Notes under the pieces: model-generated
The model's input: only the letters and a program-made list of their open reading frames with translations
Databases searched by the model: none
What the model was told of the DNA's origin: nothing
In this document: piece after piece, positions 11,921 to 21,232 of the stretch
How positions within the stretch are numbered: position 1 is the stretch's first letter
Layout: each line of letters opens with the position of its first letter
Origin: Parageobacillus caldoxylosilyticus NBRC 107762
GTDB taxonomy: Bacteria; Bacillota; Bacilli; Bacillales; Anoxybacillaceae
DNA: 64,000 nucleotides
Assembly: GCF_000632715.1 (NCBI RefSeq)
Contig: NZ_BAWO01000002.1
Coordinates: forward strand, 55,876-119,875
Direction: 5' to 3'
Position numbers and translations under genes: made by a program

Positions 11921-12394
11921 GGGTGTCTCAAAAGTGACTGCTTTTGGGACACCTTTACTTTTGTTTGACAAAAAAATAAGAAAGCCGTTCCTCTCTTGGT
12001 ATAATAGAGTCAGTCACCATAACTCACCGCCGCAAAAGAAAGGAACGATTTTCTTATGTACATTCATTATCACCACATCAACTAGTTCTTCCATGCGATT
12101 GAACAGATGATGAAAGAGGATGAAGAAGCGGAACAAGAAAAGGACTTTCCAGAAAAGTTAGAGGCATCCCCGATCACTTCCGAAGTCATCGAAGAAATGA
12201 TTCAAAAAGTCGAACAGCGTTTGAAACAGGTTCCAAAGAATCGAACGTGGAACAAGGCGAAGCGACAGCTGAAAAAAGACCTGTTGACTCGAAAACAAAA
12301 GTTTGAATAGGGAAAAAAGAAAGAGGCTGAAGCAATTTTTCTTGACAAACATCCAATAACAACCAAAAAGAGAAAAAAGAAAAGGAGAGGCTGA
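11921..12394 (+). pseudogene. internally deleted IS1182-like transposase remnant
   Basis: From ATG 12056 one reading frame runs MYIHYHHIN, stop, FFHAIEQMMKEDEEAEQEKD, then lysine/glutamate-rich helix to a stop at 12308 and on in the same frame to FLDKHPITTKRKKKRRG, stop at 12392. The MYIHYHH start and basic C-terminus resemble IS1182-type transposases with the catalytic middle missing; this family call is from memory. A perfect-looking hairpin GGGTGTCTCAAAAG/CTTTTGGGACACC at 11921-11953 may be the left end. The right end merges with the sdhB terminator. The rest of the gerE-sdhB gap (11749-11920) shows nothing I recognise. Confidence 0.6.
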
Positions 12395-12435
12395 CTTCAA
12401 AAGGTCGGTTCAGCAACCTTTTGCGCCAGCCTCTC
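12385..12435 (-). terminator. terminator of the sdhCAB operon
   Basis: Long hairpin GAGAGGCTGACTTCAAAAGG / CCTTTTGCGCCAGCCTCTC just after the sdhB stop, with TTTTCTTTTTTC following on the minus strand. It shares its GGCTGAC..CAAAAGG core with the hairpin after rnhC. Confidence 0.8.
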
Positions 12436-12441
12436 TCGTCA

Positions 12442-13203
12442 TTACACTTCGTCGCTTCCAAAGAAGTCGCGGAACATTTGAATCGTCGCTTCGCGGTTTA
12501 GCGCGGCAATGGACGTCGTTAGCGGAATGCCTTTTGGACAAGATTGTACGCAGTTTTGCGAATTACCACAGCCCTCAAGGCCGCCTTCCCCCATAATTGC
12601 GTGCAGTCTCTCAGCTTTATGCATCGCCCCAGTTGGGTGGGCATTGAACAAGCGAACTTGCGAAAGCGGCGCAGGACCAATAAAGTTGGATCTGCTGTTG
12701 ACGTTTGGACATGCTTCCAAACATACGCCGCATGTCATACATTTCGACAGTTCGTATGCCCATTGCCGTTTCCGTTCCGGCATGCGTGGACCAGGACCTA
12801 AGTCGTATGTTCCGTCAATAGGAATCCATGCTTTTACTTTTTTCAGCGAGTCAAACATGCGGCTGCGGTCGACTTGCAAGTCCCGCACAACTGGGAATGT
12901 GCGCATTGGTTCCAAACGGATCGGCTGCTCTAATTGATCAATTAACGCCGTACATGCTTGCCGCGGCTTGCCGTTAATGACCATCGAACAAGCGCCGCAT
13001 ACTTCCTCAAGGCAGTTCATTTCCCATACAACTGGGGTCGTTTTTTGACCTTTCGCGTTCACCGGATTACGGCGAATTTCCATCAGCGCAGAAATGACGT
13101 TCATATTCGGACGATATGGAATTTCAAATTCTTCTTCGTATGGCGCAGAATCAGGACGGTCTTGACGTGTTACAATGAGTCGAATCGTTTTTTTCTCGCT
13201 CAT
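12442..13203 (-). CDS. sdhB: succinate dehydrogenase iron-sulfur subunit
   Basis: Electron-transfer subunit of complex II. Cysteine sets for the three clusters are present: CLEEVCGACSM plus a later C for [2Fe-2S], CMTCGVCLEACP for [4Fe-4S], and CVQSCPKGIPL with CGNSQNC for [3Fe-4S]. 253 residues as in bacilli. It starts 3 bases after the sdhA stop. Note that a GAGG site lies well inside the sdhA end, so translation is probably coupled. Confidence 0.97.
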   Translation of the reverse strand: MSEKKTIRLIVTRQDRPDSAPYEEEFEIPYRPNMNVISALMEIRRNPVNAKGQKTTPVVWEMNCLEEVCGACSMVINGKPRQACTALIDQLEQPIRLEPMRTFPVVRDLQVDRSRMFDSLKKVKAWIPIDGTYDLGPGPRMPERKRQWAYELSKCMTCGVCLEACPNVNSRSNFIGPAPLSQVRLFNAHPTGAMHKAERLHAIMGEGGLEGCGNSQNCVQSCPKGIPLTTSIAALNREATIQMFRDFFGSDEV

Positions 13204-13206
13204 AGT

Positions 13207-14964
13207 TTATTTCACTTCCTCTTTCTTTTTCGTGTAGTCGCGTTTGCGTGGCTTAATCAGCGATACATCGACATCTTCATAATGGAACGCTGGGCCATCC
13301 GGAGTGTAGCGAGCCATCGTTGTTTTGAGCCATTCTTCGTCATTTCGCTCTGGAAATTCTGGTTTATAGTGCGCACCGCGGCTTTCATTGCGGTTGTATG
13401 CCCCCAATGTAATAACGCGAGCAAGTTGAAGCATATTGTACAGCTGGCGAATAAATGTCGCTCCTTGGTTGCTCCATTTGGATGTATCGGTTACGCTGAT
13501 ATTTTTATAGCGCTCAAGCAATTCTTGAATTTTTTCATCTGTTTTCAGCAGCTTGTCATTGTAACGAACGATCGTCACGTTTGCTGTCATCCATTCCCCA
13601 AGCTCTTTATGCAGCACGTATGCGTTCTCTGTTCCATCCATCGATAAAATGTTGTTCCAGCGTTCTTCTTCTTGTTTGACGTAGCGATCGTACAACGATG
13701 ACGGCATTGCGTCTGCCGATTTTTCCAAACCGCGAATGTAGCGGACTGCGTTTGGACCAGCGACCATACCTCCGTAAATCGCTGACAATAAGGAGTTAGC
13801 TCCAAGACGGTTCGCGCCGTGGATCGAATAATCGCACTCGCCAGCGGCAAACAAGCCTTTAATGTTTGTCATTTGATCATAATCGACCCATAAACCGCCC
13901 ATCGAATAGTGCACAGCCGGGAATACTTTCATCGGCACTTTGCGAGGGTCTTCTCCCATAAATTTCTCATAAATTTCGATAATTCCGCCGAGTTTTACAT
14001 CAAGCTCTTTCGGATCTTTATGGGAAAGATCGAGATATACCATGTTTTCGCCGTTGATGCCGAGCTTCAAGTCGACGCAGACGTGGAAAATTTCCCGTGC
14101 TGCAATATCACGAGGAACAAGGTTCCCGTAAGCCGGATATTTTTCTTCAAGGAAGTACCATGGTTTCCCATCTTTATATGTCCAGACTCTTCCGCCTTCC
14201 CCGCGGGCAGATTCACTCATCAAACGCAATTTATCGTCCCCAGGGATCGCCGTCGGGTGAATTTGGATAAACTCCCCGTTTGCATAATAAGCACCTTGCT
14301 GATAGACGATCGATGCGGCCGAACCAGTATTGATGATGGAGTTCGTCGATTTGCCGAAAATGACTCCTGGTCCGCCTGTCGCCATAATGACTGCGTCCGC
14401 AGGAAACGCTTTAATTTCCATTGACTTTAAGTCTTGTGCGACAATGCCGCGGCAAATTTGTTCATCATCTAAGACAACACCCAAAAATTCCCATCCTTCA
14501 TATTTCGTTACAAGCCCGGCTACTTCATGACGACGTACTTGTTCATCAAGGGCATACAAAATTTGTTGGCCTGTCGTTGCTCCTGCGTAGGCAGTACGGT
14601 GGTGCTGTGTGCCGCCGAAACGACGGAAATCAAGCAACCCTTCAGGAGTACGGTTGAACATGACTCCCATGCGGTCAAGCATATAAATGATGCTCGGCGC
14701 TGCCTCACACATCGCTTTGACCGGAGGCTGGTTCGCTAAAAAGTCGCCGCCATATACGGTATCGTCAAAATGTTCCCAAGGAGAATCGCCTTCCCCTTTT
14801 GTATTTACCGCACCGTTAATCCCGCCTTGCGCACAGACAGAGTGAGACCGTTTTACAGGCACGAGCGAGAACAATTCTACAGGTACCCCTGCTTCCGCGA
14901 TTTTAATGGTTGCCATTAGACCAGCTAGACCGCCGCCAACTACTATGATTTTTCCTTTTTTCAT
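13207..14964 (-). CDS. sdhA: succinate dehydrogenase flavoprotein subunit
   Basis: Oxidises succinate to fumarate with covalent FAD. N-terminal dinucleotide fold VVGGGLAGLMA, the flavinylation region SHSVCAQGGINGAV (His about residue 40), active-site segment SARGEGGR, and HYSMGGLWVDYDQMT with GANRLGANSLL later. 585 residues, as in B. subtilis-type class B complexes. Middle gene of sdhCAB. Confidence 0.97.
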   Translation of the reverse strand: MKKGKIIVVGGGLAGLMATIKIAEAGVPVELFSLVPVKRSHSVCAQGGINGAVNTKGEGDSPWEHFDDTVYGGDFLANQPPVKAMCEAAPSIIYMLDRMGVMFNRTPEGLLDFRRFGGTQHHRTAYAGATTGQQILYALDEQVRRHEVAGLVTKYEGWEFLGVVLDDEQICRGIVAQDLKSMEIKAFPADAVIMATGGPGVIFGKSTNSIINTGSAASIVYQQGAYYANGEFIQIHPTAIPGDDKLRLMSESARGEGGRVWTYKDGKPWYFLEEKYPAYGNLVPRDIAAREIFHVCVDLKLGINGENMVYLDLSHKDPKELDVKLGGIIEIYEKFMGEDPRKVPMKVFPAVHYSMGGLWVDYDQMTNIKGLFAAGECDYSIHGANRLGANSLLSAIYGGMVAGPNAVRYIRGLEKSADAMPSSLYDRYVKQEEERWNNILSMDGTENAYVLHKELGEWMTANVTIVRYNDKLLKTDEKIQELLERYKNISVTDTSKWSNQGATFIRQLYNMLQLARVITLGAYNRNESRGAHYKPEFPERNDEEWLKTTMARYTPDGPAFHYEDVDVSLIKPRKRDYTKKKEEVK

Positions 14965-14999
14965 TGCTACTCACTCCCTAAAAGATTGCTAGTTGTCAA

Positions 15000-15608
15000 T
15001 CAGGCAAATGCTAAAATGGCACGAATGCCGACAATGGAAAGCGCAACAAAAATAATCATCGTTAAATAAGTGAAAACTTGTTGTGAACGAGGAGACACCG
15101 TTAAACCCCAGCTTACACAGAAAGACCATAAACCGTTGGCAAAGTGAAACACCGTTGACAAAATTCCGACAATATAAAAGCCAAGCATAACCGGATTGTC
15201 CACGATATTGGCCATCATTTCATAGTTTACTTCCGCTCCAAACGCGGCTTGAACGCGCGTTTCATACACATGCCATGTCACAAAAATTAACGTGATAATT
15301 CCCGTAATCCGCTGCAGCATAAACATCCAGTTACGGAAATATCCGTAATTTCCGACATTAAATTTCGCCGTAAAAGCAATATAAAGACCATAAATGGCAT
15401 GGAACAGCAGTGGAAGAAAAATGACAAATATTTCTAAAAAATAACGAAACGGTAAATTCTCCATAAAAGAAGCCGCCCGGTTAAACGCCTCTGGTCCTCT
15501 TGTCGCAAAATGGTTTACGACCAAATGTTGTACTAAAAAGATCCCTACTGGAATGACTCCTAACAGTGAATGGAGCCGACGGTAATAAAATTCGCGATTT
15601 CCTGCCAT
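15000..15608 (-). CDS. sdhC: succinate dehydrogenase cytochrome b558 subunit
   Basis: Membrane anchor with five predicted helices and two haems; His ligands are likely in LHSLLGVIP, VQHLVVNH, LFHAIYGLY and TWHVYE. Start at ATG 15608 with AAAGGGGGT 6 bases away, giving 202 residues and a MAGNREFYYRRLHS start that matches the bacilli; the open frame upstream to 15695 overlaps the promoter. First gene of the operon. Confidence 0.95.
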   Translation of the reverse strand: MAGNREFYYRRLHSLLGVIPVGIFLVQHLVVNHFATRGPEAFNRAASFMENLPFRYFLEIFVIFLPLLFHAIYGLYIAFTAKFNVGNYGYFRNWMFMLQRITGIITLIFVTWHVYETRVQAAFGAEVNYEMMANIVDNPVMLGFYIVGILSTVFHFANGLWSFCVSWGLTVSPRSQQVFTYLTMIIFVALSIVGIRAILAFA

Positions 15609-15714
15609 ATGTAAACCCCCTTTAATAAATAAACAGTGAAAAAATCGTGTGCTCCCCATCCACAATGAGTGAAATGTAACGGCTTCCATTTCCATTAATC
15701 ATTGTGTCACATTC

Positions 15715-15743
15715 ATTGTACCCCCACATTGTACAAGCGTCAA
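15715..15743 (-). promoter_or_regulatory. SigA-type promoter of sdhCAB
   Basis: TTGACG (15738-15743), 17-base spacer, TACAAT (15715-15720) on the minus strand, about 105 bases before the sdhC ATG, leaving a sizeable untranslated leader. Confidence 0.8.
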
Positions 15744-15869
15744 GAAAACAAAGTCATAAAATGTTCAAACATTTGCATACGAAAACGATAGAGAAAAATA
15801 GAAAGAAAGATAATGCACGTCCCCCTCTATTTCGCTATAATGATGAATGGATAGAAAGAGGGGAATCAT

Positions 15870-16322
15870 GTGAAACTGCCAACACTAGAAGAACAATACA
15901 AGTCATTAGAAGACATCTCTATTTCCGCATTCGGCGCGGAACTTCTCCGGCAAATTGTCCTTCCGGAATTGCTGGGAAAAGAAGCGGCCAGCATTTTATA
16001 CTGGGCTGGAAAAAGTTTAGCGCGCCGCTACCCGCTCGAAACAGTATCCGATATCATTACTTTTTTTGAAAAAGCCGGCTGGGGGACACTGTCCATTGTT
16101 GAAGAGCGCAAAGACGAACTTCACGTAGAACTGTCCGGCGACATTATTGCCGCGCGGTTTACCCTTCATGAGCATTGCACCTTCCAGCTCGAAGCGGGAT
16201 TTCTCGCCCAGCAAATCGAACAACAAAAGCGCCTCGTCACCGAAGCATTTGAACAACAAAAAAGGCGGGAAAATAAAGCACTCATTATCATTAAATGGGA
16301 CCGCAAACAGCAGATAGAATAA
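15870..16322 (+). CDS. yslB: DUF2507 family protein YslB
   Basis: A 150-residue cytosolic protein with no catalytic motif I can name; the fold is related to V4R/4VR-type ligand domains by family description. Sequence features: FGAELLRQIVLPELLG near residue 20, YWAGKSLARRYPL, and a C-terminal charged helix. GTG start with GAGGGG 6 bases upstream. It is divergent from sdhC and convergent with lysC, the B. subtilis arrangement. Confidence 0.88.
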   Translation: MKLPTLEEQYKSLEDISISAFGAELLRQIVLPELLGKEAASILYWAGKSLARRYPLETVSDIITFFEKAGWGTLSIVEERKDELHVELSGDIIAARFTLHEHCTFQLEAGFLAQQIEQQKRLVTEAFEQQKRRENKALIIIKWDRKQQIE

Positions 16323-16324
16323 TA

Positions 16325-16355
16325 GAAAGAAGCCTGTCCGGTGCAGGCTTCTTTC
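16325..16355. terminator. bidirectional terminator between yslB and lysC
   Basis: Perfect 12-base stem GAAAGAAGCCTG/CAGGCTTCTTTC with a short loop, between two convergent genes. Confidence 0.88.
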
Positions 16356-16358
16356 ATT

Positions 16359-16847
16359 TTATGCGCGCACTGCCGCCGCTTCTTCGGCAAGTCCAAACGC
16401 TTCATGGAGCGCTTCAACTGCTCGAACCATGTTTTTCTCATCAATGACAGTAGAAATTTTAATTTCTGACGTGCTGACCATTTTGATTTCAATGTTCTCG
16501 CCTGCCAGCACTTCAAACATGCGCGCCGCCACCCCAGGGTTTGAAATCATGCCAGAGCCAACGATCGACACTTTCGCCAAGCCGCTTTCATATTGTACGT
16601 TTGCCTCTTCAAGCGATTGCAATACTTGAAGCGTTTCCGGCAAATCCTCCGTACGGATCGAAAAAGAAACAGACGTAATGTCCGCATTCCCCGCGCTTTG
16701 AATAATAATGTCCACATTAATGCCTCGCTTTGCGAGCGCCGTAAAAATAGTCGGCAATGCATATAAACTGTTTTTGATTCCAGACACTGTCACTCTCGTT
16801 ACTTGATCTTCAAAAGCGATGCCGCGTACGATTAAATGCTGTTCCAT
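16359..16847 (-). CDS. aspartokinase II beta subunit from an internal start
   Basis: In B. subtilis the lysC frame yields a second product, the beta subunit, by initiation inside the gene. The same signal is visible here: an in-frame ATG at 16847 (MEQHLIVRGIAFEDQ) preceded by a strong AAGGGGGAAG site 5 bases upstream. The product would be 162 residues, comprising the ACT regulatory region only. Confidence 0.8.
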   Translation of the reverse strand: MEQHLIVRGIAFEDQVTRVTVSGIKNSLYALPTIFTALAKRGINVDIIIQSAGNADITSVSFSIRTEDLPETLQVLQSLEEANVQYESGLAKVSIVGSGMISNPGVAARMFEVLAGENIEIKMVSTSEIKISTVIDEKNMVRAVEALHEAFGLAEEAAAVRA

Positions 16848-17582
16848 CGAAACTTCCCCCTTCACGATTGTACCGCTTTCTTTTTCCATGCTTGAGCGCA
16901 CCTCAAGCAGCACTTCATAGTTTTTCGCAAATTCCACCGCGCGCGGGTGCAGCACCCCCGCTCCTAAATTGGCTAGCTCAAGCATTTCATCATAGGAAAT
17001 CTCTTTTATTTTTCTTGCTGTCTTTACATAGCGCGGGTCGGTCGTAAACACGCCAGTTACATCCGTATAAATATCGCACTTATCTGCTTTTAACGCCGCC
17101 GCCAGCGCCACCGCTGTCGTATCGGAACCGCCGCGGCCGAGCGTGGTGATCTCCCCTGTTTCCGTCACGCCTTGAAACCCGGCAACGATCACAATTGCCC
17201 CTTCATCAAGATAACGGCGGATTCTGACTGTATCAATGTTCATAATGCGGGCATTGCCGTGCATTTCTTCCGTTGTAATCCCCGCCTGCCATCCCGTTAA
17301 GGAAATGGCTTTATATCCCTTTTCCTGCAATGCCATGGCGAGCAGGGCTATGCTTACTTGTTCCCCTGTCGAAAGGAGCATATCCATTTCCCGCTTGCTT
17401 GGCTGTAAGGAAATTTGTTTTGCCAAATCAACAAGTTCATCCGTTGTCTTGCCCATTGCGGAAACAACAACGACAACTTGATTCCCCTTGTCTGCCTCCT
17501 CTATCACCCGAGTGGCCACGTGTCGAATTCTTTCGATCGAACCGACGGATGTTCCGCCAAATTTTTGTACAATAATTCCCAT
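16359..17582 (-). CDS. lysC: aspartokinase II, alpha subunit (lysine-sensitive type)
   Basis: Phosphorylates aspartate at the head of the lysine/threonine/methionine pathway. Kinase domain begins VQKFGGTSVGS, with the GRGGSDTTAVALA substrate loop; two ACT domains fill the C-terminal 150 residues (MISNPGVAARMFEVL). 407 residues, matching B. subtilis LysC. It sits behind a lysine riboswitch, which identifies it as the lysine-responsive isozyme. ATG follows GGGTGAGACTAA. Confidence 0.95.
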   Translation of the reverse strand: MGIIVQKFGGTSVGSIERIRHVATRVIEEADKGNQVVVVVSAMGKTTDELVDLAKQISLQPSKREMDMLLSTGEQVSIALLAMALQEKGYKAISLTGWQAGITTEEMHGNARIMNIDTVRIRRYLDEGAIVIVAGFQGVTETGEITTLGRGGSDTTAVALAAALKADKCDIYTDVTGVFTTDPRYVKTARKIKEISYDEMLELANLGAGVLHPRAVEFAKNYEVLLEVRSSMEKESGTIVKGEVSMEQHLIVRGIAFEDQVTRVTVSGIKNSLYALPTIFTALAKRGINVDIIIQSAGNADITSVSFSIRTEDLPETLQVLQSLEEANVQYESGLAKVSIVGSGMISNPGVAARMFEVLAGENIEIKMVSTSEIKISTVIDEKNMVRAVEALHEAFGLAEEAAAVRA

Positions 17583-17611
17583 TTAGTCTCACCCTTTTGC
17601 CTGTTTATAAA

Positions 17612-17890
17612 ATAAAAAAAGCAATGAGAGAAATCTCATTGCTGTGCATCACGAAAACGGAAACAAGCGAATTCGCCTCGCACAGTGAGATAGCTCTCCA
17701 AGATGAATAACATCTTGACAGTCCTACATTTCTTAAACGCAGGACCAGCGGAAAAAGCAATGAGACTTTTCCCACTTCGGCGACGCTCCCCTTTCCACAC
17801 TCATCATCGGAACTCATTTTCCTCCGAATGTGTACTCTTGAAGTTCGCACCTCTATCTTCACTTCAGCGATCGGAAGTGTATGAATATGC
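17612..17890 (-). promoter_or_regulatory. lysine riboswitch (L-box) with terminator
   Basis: Minus strand carries the conserved L-box core: GATAGAGGTGCGAACTTC and AAGAGTA near 17833-17862, GGAGGAAAATGAG, and GGGGAGCGTCGCCGAAG near 17775-17795. It ends in the terminator GCAATGAGA/TCTCATTGC (17621-17642) followed by seven T. Lysine binding is expected to favour the terminator and shut off lysC. This fills the 350-base gap between uvrC and lysC. Confidence 0.95.
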
Positions 17891-17901
17891 AATTTAGAGC
17901 A

Positions 17902-17930
17902 ATAATATCAAATTTTTATGCTATTGACAA
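17902..17930 (-). promoter_or_regulatory. SigA-type promoter of lysC
   Basis: TTGTCA (17925-17930), 17-base spacer, TATTAT (17902-17907), just upstream of the riboswitch and directly after the uvrC stop. Confidence 0.8.
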
Positions 17931-17932
17931 TA

Positions 17933-19708
17933 CTACTCTCGTAATTTCTTATAAATTTTTTCAGCCACCGTGCGCGGAATGTTCGCTTGTTGCAGCTCTT
18001 CGACCGTTGCTTCTTTCATGTTTTTCAATGAACCGAAATGCTTGAATAGCGCTTTTTTTCTTTTTTCGCCGACGCCAGGAATATCGTCTAACACGGAGCG
18101 AAACATCGTTTTTTCCCGCGTCTGCCGATGGAATGTAACCGCAAACCGGTGCACCTCGTCTTGAATGCGCTGCAGCAAATAAAACTCTTGGCTGTTTCTC
18201 TCAAGCGGCACGATTTTCGGCGGATCCCCCATGATTAACTCCGATGTGCGATGCTTCTCATCCTTGGCGAGGCCGGCAAGCGGAATATTCAGACCTAATT
18301 CATTTTCCAGCACATCGCGTACCGCTGCCAAATGTCCCTTCCCACCGTCAATAATAATCAAATCGGGAAGCGGAAGCTTTTCTTTTAGCACGCGCGTATA
18401 GCGCCTCCGCACCACTTCACGCATCGATTCATAGTCATCGGGCCCTTCGACTGTTTTCACTTTATATTTGCGGTATTCTTTTTTCTCCGGCTTTCCATCA
18501 ATGAATACGACCATCGCCGATACTGGGTCGGCTCCGTAAATATTGGAATTGTCAAACGCTTCAATACGGTGGGGAACAGGTATTTCTAATATTTTTCCTA
18601 GGTTTTCCACCGCCTTGATCGTCCGCTTTTCGTCCCGCTCGATTAGATAAAACTTTTCCTTCAAGGCAATTGCCGCATTTTTGCTGGCCAGCTCGACCAA
18701 TTCTTTTTTCTTTCCCTTTTTTGGCTGCACAATCGTGACTTCTAGCAGCTGACCGGCAAGCTCTCCGTCGACTTCGGCAGGCAAAATCACCTCTTTTGGC
18801 TTTAAATGATTGGCCTTGGTATAAAACTGTCCTAAAAAAGTCAGCAGCTCTTCGTCCGGATCTTGATACATTGGGAAAATTGATACATCGCGCTCGATCA
18901 GCTTCCCTTGGCGAATGAAAAAGACTTGCACGCACATCCAGCCTTTGTCATACGCATAGCCGAACACATCGCGGTCGATAAAGTCATTCAAGGTCATCTT
19001 CTGCTTTTCCATTGTCGCTTCAATATGGGCAATTTGGTCGCGGTATTCTTTCGCCCGCTCAAATTCGAGCGCTTCCGCTGCTTTCATCATCTTCTCTGCC
19101 AATTCTTTTTTCACTTCCTGATATCCACCGTTGAGGAAACGAACGATTTGCTCAACCATCTCTTTATTTTGTTGTTCAGACACCGGATATACACATGGGG
19201 CAAGACATTGCCCCATATGGTAATATAAACAAACACGGTTCGGCATGGTCGAGCATTTGCGCAGCGGATAGAGGCGGTCTAACAGCTTTTTCGTCTCATT
19301 GGCCGCCTGCACGTTCGGATATGGTCCGAAGTATTTGCCGCCGTCTTTTTTCACTTTTCTCGTAATGAGCAAGCGCGGATGTTTTTCCGCCGTAATTTTA
19401 ATAAACGGATAGCTTTTGTCATCTTTCAGCATGACGTTATATTTCGGATCATACTTTTTAATTAAATTCATCTCTAAAATAAGCGCCTCGGCGTTGGACG
19501 AAGTGACGATATATTCAAAATCGGCAATCTCATTGACAAGTCGCTGCGTTTTTCCATCATGCGTGCCGGTAAAATACGAGCGCACGCGGTTTTTCAGCAC
19601 TTTTGCTTTACCGACGTATATGACCGTACCGTTTTTATCTTTCATCAAATAACATCCCGGCTGCTCCGGGAGTATGGCTAATTTTTCTTTTAAGTGATCA
19701 TGCATCAT
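17933..19708 (-). CDS. uvrC: excinuclease ABC subunit C
   Basis: Dual-incision nuclease of nucleotide excision repair. GIY-YIG domain at the N-terminus ([20 protein letters not shown]), UVR helical hairpin near residue 200 ([13 protein letters not shown]), the RNase H-like second nuclease domain ([31 protein letters not shown]), and tandem HhH at the C-terminus ([15 protein letters not shown]). 591 residues from the ATG at 19708; an ATG at 19705 is equally possible, both behind TGGAG. Confidence 0.96.
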   Translation of the reverse strand: MMHDHLKEKLAILPEQPGCYLMKDKNGTVIYVGKAKVLKNRVRSYFTGTHDGKTQRLVNEIADFEYIVTSSNAEALILEMNLIKKYDPKYNVMLKDDKSYPFIKITAEKHPRLLITRKVKKDGGKYFGPYPNVQAANETKKLLDRLYPLRKCSTMPNRVCLYYHMGQCLAPCVYPVSEQQNKEMVEQIVRFLNGGYQEVKKELAEKMMKAAEALEFERAKEYRDQIAHIEATMEKQKMTLNDFIDRDVFGYAYDKGWMCVQVFFIRQGKLIERDVSIFPMYQDPDEELLTFLGQFYTKANHLKPKEVILPAEVDGELAGQLLEVTIVQPKKGKKKELVELASKNAAIALKEKFYLIERDEKRTIKAVENLGKILEIPVPHRIEAFDNSNIYGADPVSAMVVFIDGKPEKKEYRKYKVKTVEGPDDYESMREVVRRRYTRVLKEKLPLPDLIIIDGGKGHLAAVRDVLENELGLNIPLAGLAKDEKHRTSELIMGDPPKIVPLERNSQEFYLLQRIQDEVHRFAVTFHRQTREKTMFRSVLDDIPGVGEKRKKALFKHFGSLKNMKEATVEELQQANIPRTVAEKIYKKLRE

Positions 19709-19723
19709 AATCACTCCATCAAA

Positions 19724-21163
19724 TTAATTCATCCATTCATACAACGTAATGTTTCCGTACACCGGATCTGCCAGTGTGCTGGAACGATATATTTTCACTT
19801 TCCGCACATGGCGGGAAAGGGAAATCCCCTGTGCTTGAAAGCCCTTGACCACATGATCGGTCATATAAATTTTAACATGTCTATAGTTCTCCTTGTCTTG
19901 TAAAAAAAATGAAAAGTGCAATACGTCTTTGTGTGGAAAATCGACATCAAGATACTGCAATACTCGCGTTTCCTCCCATGTATATAGGACGAAATTTTCT
20001 CTGCTGTCGCGTAAATCATACGCCAACTGATAGGTTGCTGGCAACTGCAATGCTTGTTCGCGCAGATGCCATGTCCCCGTTACGAATTGCACGGCTAACA
20101 CAGCCAGCGCTATGCTCCATCGATACATAGACAGATGATGGCGGACATAGCAGGTCCATCCGTACAACAAAACAAGATGAACAAGCGGGAGAATGTGACG
20201 CGGTTTCTCAATATTTTGCGCAAATAACGCCCAAAGAAAATAAACAAATCCAGAAACGAGAAGCCAGCGCGGAAACAAGAACTTCCTTGACCGCCATATC
20301 GCTATCCATACAACCATATACAAAAAAAGCAGGATAACGTTTTGGCTTGCTATCCCTGTCCATAAAATATTATAAAAGAAAAAATGAATCACTCGTTCCC
20401 ATAACGGCTGCCCGTCATTTGCCGCTGTTCCTCCCCATTCCTCAAAATGGCCGCTTGTAAATGAAAGAGCCAGTTTGAAAAAGGATTGGAAACTTCCTTC
20501 TGTCGCCGCAACCGCTGTGATCCAAATAAATTGGAAAAAGGCAGCTGCCGTCAAAAAGCAAACGATTCGGCGGACACTGCGATGTTTTTTCCAATCTTCG
20601 TACCATAAAAACAAGATTGCCACCGCAAATGGAGCATACGACAAGCGGATTCCCGTTAATAGGCTAAAAAAAGCAAGCGGAAGAAGCTGCCGTTGCCATC
20701 CATCGCGCTCTCTTGCCCACTCAACGGACCACCAGTACCACCATAGCGCCGCTAATGCCGCACCGTCCGACATCGGCTGTCCAGCAATGACCATAACATA
20801 GCTGGCTGACTGAATGAGAGCACTAATGAACAACGCAGCCGCGGTCGAGAGATATTTTTTTGCAAGAAGAACAATTGGAACGGTTGCGGAAAACATGGCA
20901 ACGACACTGAAGATGGATAGCGCCTTCGCCGGGTTGTCAACGAATGCATGAACGAACATGCCGCCAAGAATGAAATACGGGTATCCCGGAAAATGCGGCT
21001 GCATCGCCAATAAATCATAACGGTCTAACGCCAAGGCAAAATCGACCTGATCCCATGTCGCCGCATAAGGGCTCGCATAATATATTTCCAGCAAGAACAA
21101 ACTTGCTAATATAACGAAACTAAAATATGACAAAAATCGATTATTTCCTAGAAAATGTTTCAT
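19724..21163 (-). CDS. multi-pass membrane protein, GT-C glycosyltransferase-like
   Basis: About 479 residues with roughly ten hydrophobic segments and a short soluble C-terminal domain. After the first membrane helix comes YAATWDQVDFALALDRYD, a position where GT-C enzymes place a catalytic acidic residue, and MQPHFPGYPYFI resembles the first-loop region of mannosyl/arabinosyl transferase families. I favour the ATG at 21163 with AAGGTG upstream over one at 21184. It ends 15 bases before uvrC and is probably cotranscribed with it. Absent from this position in B. subtilis. Function is inferred from fold only. Confidence 0.55.
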   Translation of the reverse strand: MKHFLGNNRFLSYFSFVILASLFLLEIYYASPYAATWDQVDFALALDRYDLLAMQPHFPGYPYFILGGMFVHAFVDNPAKALSIFSVVAMFSATVPIVLLAKKYLSTAAALFISALIQSASYVMVIAGQPMSDGAALAALWWYWWSVEWARERDGWQRQLLPLAFFSLLTGIRLSYAPFAVAILFLWYEDWKKHRSVRRIVCFLTAAAFFQFIWITAVAATEGSFQSFFKLALSFTSGHFEEWGGTAANDGQPLWERVIHFFFYNILWTGIASQNVILLFLYMVVWIAIWRSRKFLFPRWLLVSGFVYFLWALFAQNIEKPRHILPLVHLVLLYGWTCYVRHHLSMYRWSIALAVLAVQFVTGTWHLREQALQLPATYQLAYDLRDSRENFVLYTWEETRVLQYLDVDFPHKDVLHFSFFLQDKENYRHVKIYMTDHVVKGFQAQGISLSRHVRKVKIYRSSTLADPVYGNITLYEWMN

Positions 21164-21198
21164 CGCCTTTCTCACCTTAATCATTTATAAAAAATAAG

Positions 21199-21232
21199 AA
21201 AAAGCACAAGACAATCATGTCTTGCACTTTTT
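21199..21232 (-). terminator. terminator after the FTR1 gene
   Basis: Stem AAAAAGTGCAAGACA / TGTCTTGTGCTTTTT on the minus strand directly after the stop codon, with one mismatch. Confidence 0.88.

Noticed and set aside
12158..12461. Minus-strand frames across the IS remnant and sdhB terminator
   Set aside because: Phenylalanine/serine/leucine-rich shadows of the lysine-rich transposase frame on the other strand; no ribosome sites.
17605..17892. Open frame of 95 codons within the lysine riboswitch
   Set aside because: The conserved L-box core and terminator account for the sequence.
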